Source: a virus. Taken from it: a DNA stretch of 64,000 nt. Below the pieces are notes generated by a model, which made no database searches, had not been told where the DNA came from, and saw only the letters and a list, made by a program, of their open reading frames with translations. Positions within the stretch are counted from its first letter, which is position 1. Every line of letters starts with the position of its first letter. Of this stretch, positions 43,888-52,792 are shown in pieces. The stretch covers positions 22,811 through 86,810 of IMG/VR virus record IMGVR_UViG_3300008450_000013; one strand, 5' to 3'. The position numbers and the translations under genes are program-made.

Positions 43888-44044
43888 CTGCTTTCTCCTC
43901 AATAACCTCAAAACGTCCCTTGTTCCAATAGTTCGTATTGGCATCCACCATATAACTATCTTCACGCTCATCTAACACCTTATACACCATTCCATCTTTG
44001 AGATAAGGTTCTGCTTGCTCACTGTCTATGCATTTTACGAACAT
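43880..44044 (-). CDS. hypothetical protein, 54 aa
   Basis: MFVKCIDSEQAEPYL start with GMVYKVLDERED, the pattern of small SH3-like phage proteins also seen in the 53408 gene. Overlaps the upstream stop by TAATG. Not recognised. Confidence 0.6.
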   Translation of the reverse strand: MFVKCIDSEQAEPYLKDGMVYKVLDEREDSYMVDANTNYWNKGRFEVIEEKADE

Positions 44045-44265
44045 TAGGCTTCTCCTTTCATCTTAAAATCATAAGCAGCTTGTAATGCTAAGATGAGCTT
44101 AGGAATGTCTTCGTAGTAAATCTCACTTAGTTCGGCACCGTTATCGTAAAGCAGATCAACACAGTCTAGCTTTGTGTCTGCACTAACGTACTCTACGTTA
44201 TTATCTCTAGATGTGTAAGCAAACTGCTCAAAAGATTTACCTAAAGTTGTATCAACAAATATCAT
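44044..44265 (-). CDS. hypothetical protein, 73 aa
   Basis: Acidic alpha/beta protein, MIFVDTTLGKSFEQF start. ATG about 5 bases after AAAAGGAGTGAG. Not recognised. Confidence 0.5.
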   Translation of the reverse strand: MIFVDTTLGKSFEQFAYTSRDNNVEYVSADTKLDCVDLLYDNGAELSEIYYEDIPKLILALQAAYDFKMKGEA

Positions 44266-44266
44266 A

Positions 44267-44779
44267 TTAACTCACTCCTTTTAAAATTGAACGAACAGCA
44301 GCTTTCCTATTTGCTTCGTTATTGACATTATATTCTTCGTGCCAATCATAGTCAAGGATAAACTGAACAATATCATCTTTATTTTCATTCTTGAAGATAG
44401 CTATCAATTCCTTCTCTAATGTAGCTTCCTCTTCTGTCACACCATGCTTGAACATGTATGTTTTAATATCGTGGCATGTGTGGCAGAGAATGTCAAGTCC
44501 ATCTTTCTCGCAGAACAGCCGTTGCATAAACCCTTGCACATCTTCCCAACAACTCAACACACCACATTCTTCACGATGGTCTACAGCAACTTGTTTCGCA
44601 GAGAACAATCCCTTACATTTAGCACACTCGTAGCACACTTTCTGTCTAGGATTGTCTCCAACGTAAGGTCGTTTAGCTGCTGCTAGGGCTGCATATATGG
44701 GAGGGTGACGTTGTGAAATCTTTCGTAAAGAGCTTCTGAGCCATACAAAGAAGTTTACAGGCTTTTTAGCTTTCTTCAT
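44267..44779 (-). CDS. HNH-type endonuclease with zinc-binding cysteines
   Basis: A 170-residue protein. CYECAKCKGLF, QVAVDHREECG and ILCHTCHDIKT form a CxxC...DH...CxxC HNH arrangement, with His as general base. The ATG at 44779 after AAAGGTGG was preferred over 44797. It sits beside the 5'-exonuclease gene; it could be a homing enzyme or a packaging/recombination nuclease. Confidence 0.8.
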   Translation of the reverse strand: MKKAKKPVNFFVWLRSSLRKISQRHPPIYAALAAAKRPYVGDNPRQKVCYECAKCKGLFSAKQVAVDHREECGVLSCWEDVQGFMQRLFCEKDGLDILCHTCHDIKTYMFKHGVTEEEATLEKELIAIFKNENKDDIVQFILDYDWHEEYNVNNEANRKAAVRSILKGVS

Positions 44780-44969
44780 TCCAACCACCTTTCTCATAAC
44801 TACTCATACAAGCTTTGTCAATAAGCCACAAGCTCTTAGGAACCTCCACAGAAATACCAGCATTCCATTCCTCTTCCATTGCACAGCTCCCCATAGCACG
44901 ACGTTTAGCAGACTCTTCAAATAGCATCCAAGCTGGTAGGCAGTTGTTCCAGCTCATTGTTGTTTCCAA
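44766..44969 (-). CDS. hypothetical protein, 67 aa
   Basis: Trp-rich small protein (MSWNNCLPAWMLFEE) overlapping the exonuclease end by 16 bases and the HNH start by 14. A start at the internal Met five residues in is equally possible. Not recognised. Confidence 0.5.
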   Translation of the reverse strand: METTMSWNNCLPAWMLFEESAKRRAMGSCAMEEEWNAGISVEVPKSLWLIDKACMSSYEKGGWNEES

Positions 44970-45925
44970 TCAATTCCTAAGTTGTTTAAGAGCTTCTCTG
45001 TGCTGAACACATCATCTTCTGACCTTAGCATGTGTGCACAACTCGCGTACAAATCCATAATCTCTATCAAGCTCTTAGATTGTTCAATTCCTTGCCAATC
45101 TGTGTACACAATAGGTTCTTTAGGATACCAAGTTTTGTATTGTTTGTAAACAGCTTCTACAGCTTCTTTATCTGTTTTACAGTCTTTCAACAGATTGTAC
45201 ATCGACACAACACCAAACTTCTTTCCAGCTATTTCACATGGTTTAAATGCATCAATCGCATCTCCCAAAACCCACTGAGCATAATAAAAAACTCTACCAT
45301 ATCCATCGAAGTCTTTGTTATCTTTAACCAGCCTAATCTCTCCAAAACCTTTTACAAGAAACGGCTCAGATTGCTTAGTCCAATTATACATCCAGCCAGC
45401 AACACCATTTTGGTCTCCGTCAATTGTGCAAGCAATTGTCTTAATTCCTTGAGCTAACCCTTCCGCACAGCGTTGAGCCAGCTTATCATCAACCTCACGC
45501 CCATTAACAACTTCAGCTTTCTTTTTGAGTTCCAAATAATCCCTACACTCTTTCAACTGCAAGGGTTTGGTACTGCTTCGTCCACTCTTGTACTTTGTCG
45601 GAAGAGGGAGCTTATCACGGAAGTTATCAACACCACTCAAGTATATCTCAACTTCATCTGCTTTACAAGATTTCTTTAAAGCTTCAATAGTAGTGTTTAT
45701 AGCGTGAAATGCATGAGAAATATCTTCTGGTGTTTGTACATCTACAATATCAAACTCTTCAATACTAAAAGAATCTTTTATTTGTTCTTTCAAGCTTGTC
45801 CTGTGTGGACATATAATCTCTTGTCCTGTTGTTTTATGTGTTGCCTTGATACTTCGAGTTTCGTTTGCAGCGGAACACCTGAATGCCAAAATGTCTCCAT
45901 CAATGATTGATATTGTCTTAGTCAT
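44954..45925 (-). CDS. 5'-3' exonuclease, T7 gp6-like
   Basis: A 323-residue FEN-fold nuclease. SIIDGDILAFRCSAA gives the first metal Asp, YLSGVDNFRDKLPLPTKYK the arch region, VDDKLAQRCAEG and ACTIDGDQNG the central acidic cluster, and YYAQWVLGDAIDAF the GD helix-hairpin position. It removes RNA primers and 5' flaps and may degrade host DNA. ATG at 45925 (MTKTISI) follows GAGGGGTATTGAT. Confidence 0.85.
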   Translation of the reverse strand: MTKTISIIDGDILAFRCSAANETRSIKATHKTTGQEIICPHRTSLKEQIKDSFSIEEFDIVDVQTPEDISHAFHAINTTIEALKKSCKADEVEIYLSGVDNFRDKLPLPTKYKSGRSSTKPLQLKECRDYLELKKKAEVVNGREVDDKLAQRCAEGLAQGIKTIACTIDGDQNGVAGWMYNWTKQSEPFLVKGFGEIRLVKDNKDFDGYGRVFYYAQWVLGDAIDAFKPCEIAGKKFGVVSMYNLLKDCKTDKEAVEAVYKQYKTWYPKEPIVYTDWQGIEQSKSLIEIMDLYASCAHMLRSEDDVFSTEKLLNNLGIDWKQQ

Positions 45926-45926
45926 A

Positions 45927-46103
45927 TCAATACCCCTCATTCACTTTGATTGTCATTCCCTCTTCCTCAAGCTGTTCTTTGAAGTCGTTTCTTTTGTACC
46001 AAGGAGTATCTGGAGTGAAATCTTCTTCATGCCCTACGTGGTATTTGTATACGTATTTCCAGTAAGCTTGATATAAGCTCTCAAATTCATCTTCTTTACT
46101 CAT
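45927..46103 (-). CDS. hypothetical protein, 58 aa
   Basis: Acidic helical protein MSKEDEFESLYQAYWKYV. Overlaps the end of the coiled-coil gene and ends just before the exonuclease start. Not recognised. Confidence 0.6.
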   Translation of the reverse strand: MSKEDEFESLYQAYWKYVYKYHVGHEEDFTPDTPWYKRNDFKEQLEEEGMTIKVNEGY

Positions 46104-47097
46104 CCATCATCTCCTTTACGATCTCATAATCTTTATAAAGTGCTGCATCCACCTTGCCGAACAACACTCCATAGTTGTACTCACAATCTCTGAAATAACG
46201 CCCATCAGTATCTTCATATTGCATAATCTTGTAGATGCAATCATAGATTTCCTGATCTTCGTTATTGTCAATTGTGAAGCCTTGTAAGCCTCTTTCCGCA
46301 GAGTCATACCCATCATTCCAATCATTACGATTTGCTTCAAGATAATGAGCCAGATTTAAATATTTATCTTTAGCTAGGATGGCATGAAGAATATCCCACT
46401 TACCTGACATAGCATTATCTGGTGTATATTTAGCACGAAGCAAGGCAAGCTTGTGTACATCCTCTACAGCTTTCTTTTTGCTTGCTTCTTCTCGTTCTAC
46501 TTTCACAATAACATCTTTAGCTTTAGCATACTCTGTTTCTAATAAAACTTTCAGTTGTCTTACTTTATCTTCATGGTTGGAATATTCATTATATGTTGGT
46601 GCTACACGTTGAACATCCTCTATAAATCCAGCTCGTTTACCAATCCATTTCTTTGTCTTAGACCGTGTTGTTTCGTAGTCATAGACTTTGTAATGTTCTG
46701 TCACTCCTATCTTATCCATGATTTGTCTAATCTTGTCATGAATAACTTTATTATGTTTTGAAACAATATCTGATTCATAAAAACGAGCTTTTAAATCTGT
46801 CTCATATTGTGAAATGATATTTGAAATATGCTCTTTACGTTTATCTAATTCTGCAACAGATTTTAGTAACTGAAAACTTTCATGATAAGGTTTGTATTGA
46901 AACCATGATTGACTACTACTTAGAGTAATTTTATCATAAGAACTTTGATAAACAATATAATCGCTCAGTTGCAGCTTCTTATCATTCATCTTGAGTGGCG
47001 TAGGAATATCCTCTTCTAAAAGCTTTGTAAGACGTTCTACTTCAGCTTCTAAGCTATCCACAACTTTAATAATTGTTTCTTTGTTTTTGCTTGTCAT
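46096..47097 (-). CDS. coiled-coil hypothetical protein, 333 aa
   Basis: Long charged helices (about residues 1-130 and 170-230). No catalytic motif seen. Lies between the ssDNA-binding gene and the exonuclease, so a replication or recombination accessory role is possible. Starts on the stop of the 58-aa gene. Confidence 0.6.
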   Translation of the reverse strand: MTSKNKETIIKVVDSLEAEVERLTKLLEEDIPTPLKMNDKKLQLSDYIVYQSSYDKITLSSSQSWFQYKPYHESFQLLKSVAELDKRKEHISNIISQYETDLKARFYESDIVSKHNKVIHDKIRQIMDKIGVTEHYKVYDYETTRSKTKKWIGKRAGFIEDVQRVAPTYNEYSNHEDKVRQLKVLLETEYAKAKDVIVKVEREEASKKKAVEDVHKLALLRAKYTPDNAMSGKWDILHAILAKDKYLNLAHYLEANRNDWNDGYDSAERGLQGFTIDNNEDQEIYDCIYKIMQYEDTDGRYFRDCEYNYGVLFGKVDAALYKDYEIVKEMMDE

Positions 47098-47270
47098 TTT
47101 CTCCCCTTCCTCATAGCAACCATTTTCAACCTCTGTCGCTTGTTAAGTGTACCACGTTTAATCTCACTGTAAACTTGTCGCAGAATTGGAGAGTTTGCCA
47201 ATAGCTCCGCAGCTTGAGGTTGTTTCGACATCCACAGAGTGAATTTTCGTAGTGTTGTAATGTCTTCCAT
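47094..47270 (-). CDS. basic small protein, 58 aa
   Basis: Very basic C-terminal half (RGTLNKRQRLKMVAMRKGRK). ATG after AAGGAGAGCAA. Could bind nucleic acid. Not recognised. Confidence 0.6.
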   Translation of the reverse strand: MEDITTLRKFTLWMSKQPQAAELLANSPILRQVYSEIKRGTLNKRQRLKMVAMRKGRK

Positions 47271-47289
47271 TTGCTCTCCTTATAAACTA

Positions 47290-47325
47290 AAAGCCCTCAT
47301 ACCTCACAAGGAAGCAGAGGGCTTT
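47290..47325 (-). terminator. terminator after the ssDNA-binding protein gene
   Basis: A 9-bp stem (AAAGCCCTC/GAGGGCTTT) 12 bases after the stop; leftward it is followed by TAGTTT after the stem's T residues. Confidence 0.8.
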
Positions 47326-47336
47326 GTTAAGCTACA

Positions 47337-47993
47337 TTAAAATGGTGCCGTATCAGACTCAATATCATCCTCTACAGGAGCTGCTTTAGCTTTTGGCTTA
47401 GTAGCAACCTTCTCAGGACGTGCTTCAAGAACTTCCTTACGAGGGGCTTCTGTCTTCACTGGCTTAGAGCCAAACTCGTCGCCAGCTTTACCACCACCTG
47501 AAGATTCATATTCCTTGAAGTTATCCTCCTCCATTAACACGTTCTGTAGCCGAGCAAATGTACCGAAGTCATTTGTAGAGATGTAGTAAGATACTTTACC
47601 AAAACTCCCGTTGGCAATCAAACGACTTTGACCAATCTCTGTGCGATTACCTTCAGCATCATCCAAGTACACTTTTGGTCGGAAATTCTCTTCTACAGGA
47701 ACTCCATCATTAGTTGCTTGACGTTTCACTTTGATACCATAAACACTCTTCATACCTGCAAAACGATCTGGCAGAGGAATCTTGTATTTACCCTCAAAGT
47801 CAGATGCTTTAATCTTCTTAGCAGGTTGCTTCTTGAATTGCTCATCCCAAGCATCTGCTGTTTCTTCGTCTACAATAACTTCGATAGACCATTCCTTCTC
47901 TGTGCTTTGATATTTGGTGTCAGGCTGACCCACTTTAGCGTAGACGAATACACCTTCCAAAACACCGTAGTTAGATTTTTGTTTAGTTGCCAT
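47337..47993 (-). CDS. single-stranded DNA-binding protein, gp2.5-like
   Basis: A 218-residue protein with an OB-fold-like first 160 residues and a Lys/Ala linker before an acidic tail ending DDIESDTAPF, with terminal Phe as in T7 gp2.5 and bacterial SSB. It would coat ssDNA and contact polymerase and primase-helicase. It is a one-gene unit: perfect promoter at 48101-48129 and terminator behind it, fitting high expression. Confidence 0.8.
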   Translation of the reverse strand: MATKQKSNYGVLEGVFVYAKVGQPDTKYQSTEKEWSIEVIVDEETADAWDEQFKKQPAKKIKASDFEGKYKIPLPDRFAGMKSVYGIKVKRQATNDGVPVEENFRPKVYLDDAEGNRTEIGQSRLIANGSFGKVSYYISTNDFGTFARLQNVLMEEDNFKEYESSGGGKAGDEFGSKPVKTEAPRKEVLEARPEKVATKPKAKAAPVEDDIESDTAPF

Positions 47994-48100
47994 TGTTTAG
48001 TTTCCTTTATAGAATTTGTTGCTTAGATTTGTGTAGAGCACTTGCCTAAAGACACTACACTGCCTGCACATTAGAATGAATGTGTTACACTGAAAACGTC

Positions 48101-48129
48101 ATTATACACACTTTAAAACTTCTTGTCAA
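48101..48129 (-). promoter_or_regulatory. perfect consensus promoter for the ssDNA-binding gene
   Basis: Leftward TTGACA (48124-48129), 17 bp, TATAAT (48101-48106). The -35 box lies inside the 3' end of the upstream gene. The transcript has a leader of about 100 bases. Confidence 0.9.
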
Positions 48130-48316
48130 ACAATTTCAATCTTTTATCTGAAGCCTTGGTAATATACTTCAACACCATCTCATAAGCAGCTTTCATCTCT
48201 TCTGGCTCATCATAAGCATCTAAATGGTTGTAGTCATCGAACAGTCTTGCTCTTACGATCTCGTCTAAGACATCTTCTGGACGATGATCTACTTTCTTAC
48301 TGAATTTTGGCTTCAT
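48113..48316 (-). CDS. hypothetical protein, 67 aa
   Basis: Lys/Asp-rich helical protein (MKPKFSKKVDHRPEDVLDE). Its 3' end contains the -35 box of the next promoter. Not recognised. Confidence 0.55.
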   Translation of the reverse strand: MKPKFSKKVDHRPEDVLDEIVRARLFDDYNHLDAYDEPEEMKAAYEMVLKYITKASDKRLKLFDKKF

Positions 48317-48515
48317 GTTTCTCCTTTACAATTTTATTCAAGACATCATCTACAGATTGTCCCACAACATCATACTCATTGAATTGAAAGTATATCCTAA
48401 GTGGCATTCCTATGCAAGCATCTTTTTCAAATAAGTCTACGTCTTGAAGGGCGAGATGTGATAAGAGGTAGTTGTACTTTTGTTCTATTGTTGGCATGGT
48501 TTTCACTTCGTTCAT
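48297..48515 (-). CDS. hypothetical protein, 72 aa
   Basis: ATG after AAAGGAGAAAAC. Helical start, then GMPLRIYFQFNEYDVVG. Overlaps neighbours on both sides. Not recognised. Confidence 0.55.
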   Translation of the reverse strand: MNEVKTMPTIEQKYNYLLSHLALQDVDLFEKDACIGMPLRIYFQFNEYDVVGQSVDDVLNKIVKEKHEAKIQ

Positions 48516-48796
48516 GTTTTCTCCTTTGTAATAAACCTACTATGAATCCACATACCTAACATCGCTCCGCTACCACTACCAAATCCTATCCAAAATACTA
48601 GCCAACCCCATCCATGCTTACTAATCACTGTGATAGTCCAAACTTCCATGACTGCCATCATAAGCGATACAGGCATAATAAGCAAGTAGTGTTTGCCAGA
48701 TACTGATAATTGCTGAAATGCTTTGAGTGCAACAAAACAGAAGCTTGCAAAGAATGCTAGGAAGTACATTAGCTGTGGTTCGTACACATTACTCAT
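48512..48796 (-). CDS. membrane protein, 94 aa
   Basis: About three hydrophobic spans (residues 9-26, 37-56, 59-80). The ATG at 48796 after GAGGATAGCT overlaps the upstream stop; the longer frame from 48835 has no ribosome site. Function unknown. Confidence 0.6.
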   Translation of the reverse strand: MSNVYEPQLMYFLAFFASFCFVALKAFQQLSVSGKHYLLIMPVSLMMAVMEVWTITVISKHGWGWLVFWIGFGSGSGAMLGMWIHSRFITKEKT

Positions 48797-49403
48797 AGCT
48801 ATCCTCAAACAACTCCTTGCAATTCTTAATATCATAAGAAATTAGAACATGAAACACCTTTTCACTGAGTACATCCTTAAAGTCTCTCGCCATAACTTTT
48901 AAGTAGTTTTCTTTAGCAATTTTGTATGCCTTTCCAGCTTTCTCCACAGTAGAGTGCTGGCTAATATGGACTTTCTTGTTATTTACCTTTAAACGTGCAA
49001 CAAAATTCCCATGTCTATCAATAGATACACCGATAGGCAACTCCTTGTCTATTCTACTGGATGCTAGTAACATGTTAATCTTTCTCGGAACAAAACAACA
49101 ATTGTCCTCTGAATAAAGCTTGCCACAGCCAAGAATGTCTTTATCTAACTGACAATCTTCTAAATCAAACCCTACTTGGTGGTTACACCACTCCGCAAAG
49201 AACTGAAAGTCCAAGAAGTTTTCAGACACTTCACAATCCATGTAGGAGGCGTGTTTATCTCTGTTCCTTGAGTAGCACCGTCTCAACATGTCGTACCATT
49301 TATTGTACTCTTTTGTATTGTGTTGAACACCATCAGAGTCTCTGTAAGTCGCTTTGTATTTTCCTGTGACATAGACTCCCTTTCCAAATATTAACTTTTT
49401 CAT
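48789..49403 (-). CDS. HNH-like homing endonuclease with AP2-like domain
   Basis: A 204-residue protein. WYDMLRRCYSRNRD, then NFLDFQFFAEWCNHQ, LDKDILGCGKLYSEDNC and VPRKINMLL are the marks of a phage family of HNH/AP2 mobile endonucleases; the C-terminal half (GVSIDRHGNFVARLKV) is AP2-like. It is inserted between the dATP/dGTP diphosphohydrolase-like gene and a membrane protein gene, overlapping both. Confidence 0.8.
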   Translation of the reverse strand: MKKLIFGKGVYVTGKYKATYRDSDGVQHNTKEYNKWYDMLRRCYSRNRDKHASYMDCEVSENFLDFQFFAEWCNHQVGFDLEDCQLDKDILGCGKLYSEDNCCFVPRKINMLLASSRIDKELPIGVSIDRHGNFVARLKVNNKKVHISQHSTVEKAGKAYKIAKENYLKVMARDFKDVLSEKVFHVLISYDIKNCKELFEDSYE

Positions 49404-49924
49404 TTATAATCCTCGAACAGATTAACTGGAGGCAAATCATTACCTTCCTTGTAATACTGAGTGCAATGTATCAACATAAATAGATTACATACTACGTGCG
49501 CAATGTGCTTACGTCCAGACTCTGCATCAACCTCTTCACCGTTAATAATTGCCATTGTATGACGTACAGCACAAGCTAAAGGGATGCTCCAATTGAATCC
49601 CTTAGCCCAATTCCAAGCCTTATACTTCTTGGCTCCGTAAGTGAATACATGGGTAGACTCTTCAATATCCTCCAAGCTCAAGCATTCTAATATATTGAAC
49701 AAGTAAGCTGGAGAGTGTGTCTTCTGAAATTCTCCGAGTGTGCTGACGATATTCGTGTACTTCTGCATATCTGTAGTTGTCACTAAGTGAAGATAATCTG
49801 CAAAATCACTCAACAACAACATTGAGTAATCAGGCTTCCCACTGTTATAACGAGCACCAGAGCCTTTCTCGTTGCTGTCAATGTTTCCTACTTGTGTTGG
49901 TGTTACTACTGTTGCCATTGTCAT
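49400..49924 (-). CDS. dATP/dGTP diphosphohydrolase-like protein (DUF5664)
   Basis: A 174-residue protein. GARYNSGKPDYSMLLLSDF and YGAKKYKAWNWAKGF, then AIINGEEVDAESGRKHIAHV are the signature stretches of this phage family. Relatives include MazZ, which hydrolyses dATP/dGTP to monophosphates in phages with 2-aminoadenine genomes. No PurZ or DatZ gene is in this window, so the substrate here is open. ATG after GGAGGAATT. Confidence 0.75.
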   Translation of the reverse strand: MTMATVVTPTQVGNIDSNEKGSGARYNSGKPDYSMLLLSDFADYLHLVTTTDMQKYTNIVSTLGEFQKTHSPAYLFNILECLSLEDIEESTHVFTYGAKKYKAWNWAKGFNWSIPLACAVRHTMAIINGEEVDAESGRKHIAHVVCNLFMLIHCTQYYKEGNDLPPVNLFEDYK

Positions 49925-49954
49925 AATTCCTCCTTCTGTTTGTTAATAAGTGAT

Positions 49955-49981
49955 ATTGTAGAGTGTTTTGTTGGTTGTCAA
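49955..49981 (-). promoter_or_regulatory. possible promoter for the diphosphohydrolase gene
   Basis: Leftward TTGACA (49976-49981) with TACAAT (49955-49960), only 15 bp apart; CAATAT two bases further fits a 17-bp spacer. Lies in the 63-base gap after the polymerase gene. Confidence 0.4.
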
Positions 49982-49987
49982 GCAGTT

Positions 49988-52141
49988 TTATTTAATAAGA
50001 AGTTTCTCAACTTCTGCAACATAATAATCGTAGTCAATATCTCCAGCAAAGTCGTTTACATTGTTACAAGTTTTAACTTTCCAAGAAGTGTCAATACCAA
50101 GTCTACGTTCTTCACCACCCTCTTCTAACGGAGGCATGATTTTAACAAGCTTACCACCATCTTTACAAGGGTAATAACGACAGATGTTTTGCTGTAATTC
50201 TTCTCTGCCATCCTCATATACTGATACCAATCGACTAGAACGAGGGACTTTAGTTCGTAGGAAAAAGTCATAAATATTGTCATGATTCTTAATAAACTCT
50301 AATACATCTACTCCATATAACATGTGAGCTTCTGCAGCCATAGGAATGATTAGAGAAGAAGCATTCTTGTTCCATGCTAAATCTTTGTACTCATAAGCCC
50401 CTTTACTCTTTAGCTTTCCGTTGTCGTAAACGCTTAAATAATTATTTACATCCCTGATAAACATTTTAGTATAGGTGACAAACTCAAGTTGCAACTTTAC
50501 TTGTTCTTCCCATTTTTTACAAGCTTGATAATATTCATCTTCTTTATCACGTTTCAGAGCAACTGTAATACCATCTGTGTTAGCACCCACCATAAGAGTA
50601 CCTTCAATATCCAAGACACGTTCGATTAGTAAACACAATGAAAGCTGTCCGTTCAAAGTAATATCCATTGTATATTTAGGGTCGTAGAACACACTGTACT
50701 GATTATTACTATTTCCGTATGTAGCATTTAGAGCTAACTTCAACATTGCATTCTCTGGAGTACTTTTAGCAAAACTCTTACGCTGTTCGTAAACATCTTG
50801 ATAAATCTCACAAAACTTAGAACTCAAGTGATGTGGATGTACGTTATTGCTAATACCAATGTTAGGGTACATTGAACTAACGTCTGCGTCAATCAGTTTA
50901 TATAACTTGGTTTCCTTAACTACTTTATTCTGCAAACTACCATGTAATCCGCCTGTACCAAAGTCTAATCTAAACCCATTAACAACTACATTCAACGTAT
51001 CAGCTTCTCTCCAACATCCATAAAATGACTTTTTAGGCACTCTAACCTTACGAGTTTTCTCTCTACCTTTTGCATCGAAACACTTTTCAAATACATGTTC
51101 GCCTTTATCATTAAACAAATATTCTGTAGCAGCAAGCTCTACCTTCTCAACCCAACCTTTGGGATGTTCTCGCAGGAAAGCATCATACTCTGTTCTAGTC
51201 GGTTCTTGCTTGAACTTCTTCTTCTTAACAACCATCTCAGCGTACTTAGCAACATCTCCAAGATCGTGTTCATCTAAGTCTGAGAACACACCTTTAGTTT
51301 CTGTGATTGTTTGCTTCTCAAGCCATTCCTTAATAGCAATGAACTCTGGACGTTTGAAGTCGTAGTAACTGAACAGACAGTCTTTCACTTTAATACTAGA
51401 TCGTTTTGTCTGTCGTACCTTACGTTTACCTTCAGAATCCTTTGTGTACAACGGAATGCCAGCTTTCTCCAATTCCATCACAAAATAATCACCACCAATC
51501 TTAGCATCGGAATGGTTGATAAAATCACGATTATATTTATGTGTTAGCTTCTCACGAAACTCCACTTGCGGAATACTGTGATTATAGAAATCAAGAGTCA
51601 TCTTCACGTCATGTTCGTTATACTGAATCAATACATCAATTTCATCGTTTGTCAATATCTTACCAACAGGAAATGGAAGGTCTTCAATATTACTTGAACG
51701 CATATTGAATTCAAGCATCTTCAAACTTGTAGCTTTAGCTTTATTATCAAAGTGATGAATCTTGTACAAATCAATCTGCTTAACATAACGATCTTCAGTC
51801 TTTACAGTGTTTGGAAACTGTCCTTTAAAGCTTTCAATTTGTTTCTGTGCCAGATCGTACATCTTCTTAGCAATCGTGTTACCGCCTTTAGGGACTTTGT
51901 TCTTATCTCGTAATTTCAATAATTCGTGAATGATGGGATAGTCAAAACCGAGCGAATTAAACCCCACCATGTAGTCATCTTGCTCATGAAGATAGTCTAA
52001 ACATTTAAAGATTCTGTCAATATCGTTCTTACGACTACTCACCTCAAATGTTTGTTTGAACTTTCCGTCTGCACGAATAATACTAAATGTAAACGCATTC
52101 GGGAAAGTTTCGAGATCCCAGATCCACTTATTTAAACTCAT
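49988..52141 (-). CDS. family B DNA polymerase
   Basis: A 717-residue polymerase with 3'-5' exonuclease. Exo I WDLETFP, Exo II VGFNSLGFDYP, Exo III YNEHDVKMTLDFY. Polymerase motif A DVSSMYPNIG, motif B KLALNATYGNS, motif C ANTDGITV (Asn in place of the first Asp of DTD, as in several phage enzymes). No intein or insertion seen. ATG after AAGGAGTTTAC. The start region is duplicated as a relic upstream of the inserted HNH gene (see 52789-52827). The gene replicates the phage genome with the primase-helicase. Confidence 0.95.
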   Translation of the reverse strand: MSLNKWIWDLETFPNAFTFSIIRADGKFKQTFEVSSRKNDIDRIFKCLDYLHEQDDYMVGFNSLGFDYPIIHELLKLRDKNKVPKGGNTIAKKMYDLAQKQIESFKGQFPNTVKTEDRYVKQIDLYKIHHFDNKAKATSLKMLEFNMRSSNIEDLPFPVGKILTNDEIDVLIQYNEHDVKMTLDFYNHSIPQVEFREKLTHKYNRDFINHSDAKIGGDYFVMELEKAGIPLYTKDSEGKRKVRQTKRSSIKVKDCLFSYYDFKRPEFIAIKEWLEKQTITETKGVFSDLDEHDLGDVAKYAEMVVKKKKFKQEPTRTEYDAFLREHPKGWVEKVELAATEYLFNDKGEHVFEKCFDAKGREKTRKVRVPKKSFYGCWREADTLNVVVNGFRLDFGTGGLHGSLQNKVVKETKLYKLIDADVSSMYPNIGISNNVHPHHLSSKFCEIYQDVYEQRKSFAKSTPENAMLKLALNATYGNSNNQYSVFYDPKYTMDITLNGQLSLCLLIERVLDIEGTLMVGANTDGITVALKRDKEDEYYQACKKWEEQVKLQLEFVTYTKMFIRDVNNYLSVYDNGKLKSKGAYEYKDLAWNKNASSLIIPMAAEAHMLYGVDVLEFIKNHDNIYDFFLRTKVPRSSRLVSVYEDGREELQQNICRYYPCKDGGKLVKIMPPLEEGGEERRLGIDTSWKVKTCNNVNDFAGDIDYDYYVAEVEKLLIK

Positions 52142-52150
52142 GTAAACTCC

Positions 52151-52735
52151 TTACTTTTGTTTGTTTCGTACACCTTCTATAAATTTTTCACAAATCAATA
52201 GAATTTCGTCATCGTTCATCTCGCCTCTCATTAAGTTTACTTGCCAAAGAACTATTCTTACATTATCTTTGGTGTAACCTTTAGTAGAATCTATTCTATC
52301 AATACTAGGTGAATACGGATTCTTACTGTACCTATTGTGTGGTGAGAAATCAAAAGAAAATCCGGTAATCTCACAAAACCCTATTTTCAACTTATCTTCT
52401 ATCCAATCACACGTAATATCAAAATTTTCATATTGTTCTGATCTTCTACAAGCACCTTTATATAAAGTTTTAGCCCTTCCTGAAATACTTTTATAAAAAG
52501 AACTACTTCTCTCTTTGGATTCAGCTTTCTTTATGGGGTCTTCTGAACATTTTTTAGCTCTGATTTTTCTTTTAATTTTGTATTCTTCATTATTAGCATA
52601 CATTTTTCTACCATATTCTAATACACATAATTTGCAACTAGGATGTATCCTGTTCGCACCGTTACTCAAAGTGCCGTTTTTATAAAAATAAGATACATCT
52701 TTTTCTATACCACATGTTTTACAAACTTTATTCAC
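52151..52735 (-). CDS. HNH homing endonuclease inserted at the polymerase start
   Basis: A 194-residue protein with GTG start after GAGGTAAGTT. N-terminal zinc finger CKTCGIEKDVSYFY...CKLC; C-terminal nuclease SIDRIDSTKGYTKDNVRIV, an HNH-type core with Asn and following VLWQVNLMRGEM. It has its own consensus promoter and lies 9 bp upstream of DNA polymerase, with a copy of the polymerase's first codons just upstream, so it is a recent insertion. Confidence 0.85.
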   Translation of the reverse strand: MNKVCKTCGIEKDVSYFYKNGTLSNGANRIHPSCKLCVLEYGRKMYANNEEYKIKRKIRAKKCSEDPIKKAESKERSSSFYKSISGRAKTLYKGACRRSEQYENFDITCDWIEDKLKIGFCEITGFSFDFSPHNRYSKNPYSPSIDRIDSTKGYTKDNVRIVLWQVNLMRGEMNDDEILLICEKFIEGVRNKQK

Positions 52736-52763
52736 AACTTACCTCTTCGACATATAAAGGTAA

Positions 52764-52792
52764 ATTATATCATAAACTTTATGGTTTGTCAA
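52764..52792 (-). promoter_or_regulatory. perfect consensus promoter of the inserted HNH gene
   Basis: Leftward TTGACA (52787-52792), 17 bp, TATAAT (52764-52769). It begins within the last codons of the relic polymerase start, so the mobile unit appears to bring or create it. It would also drive DNA polymerase. Confidence 0.9.
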
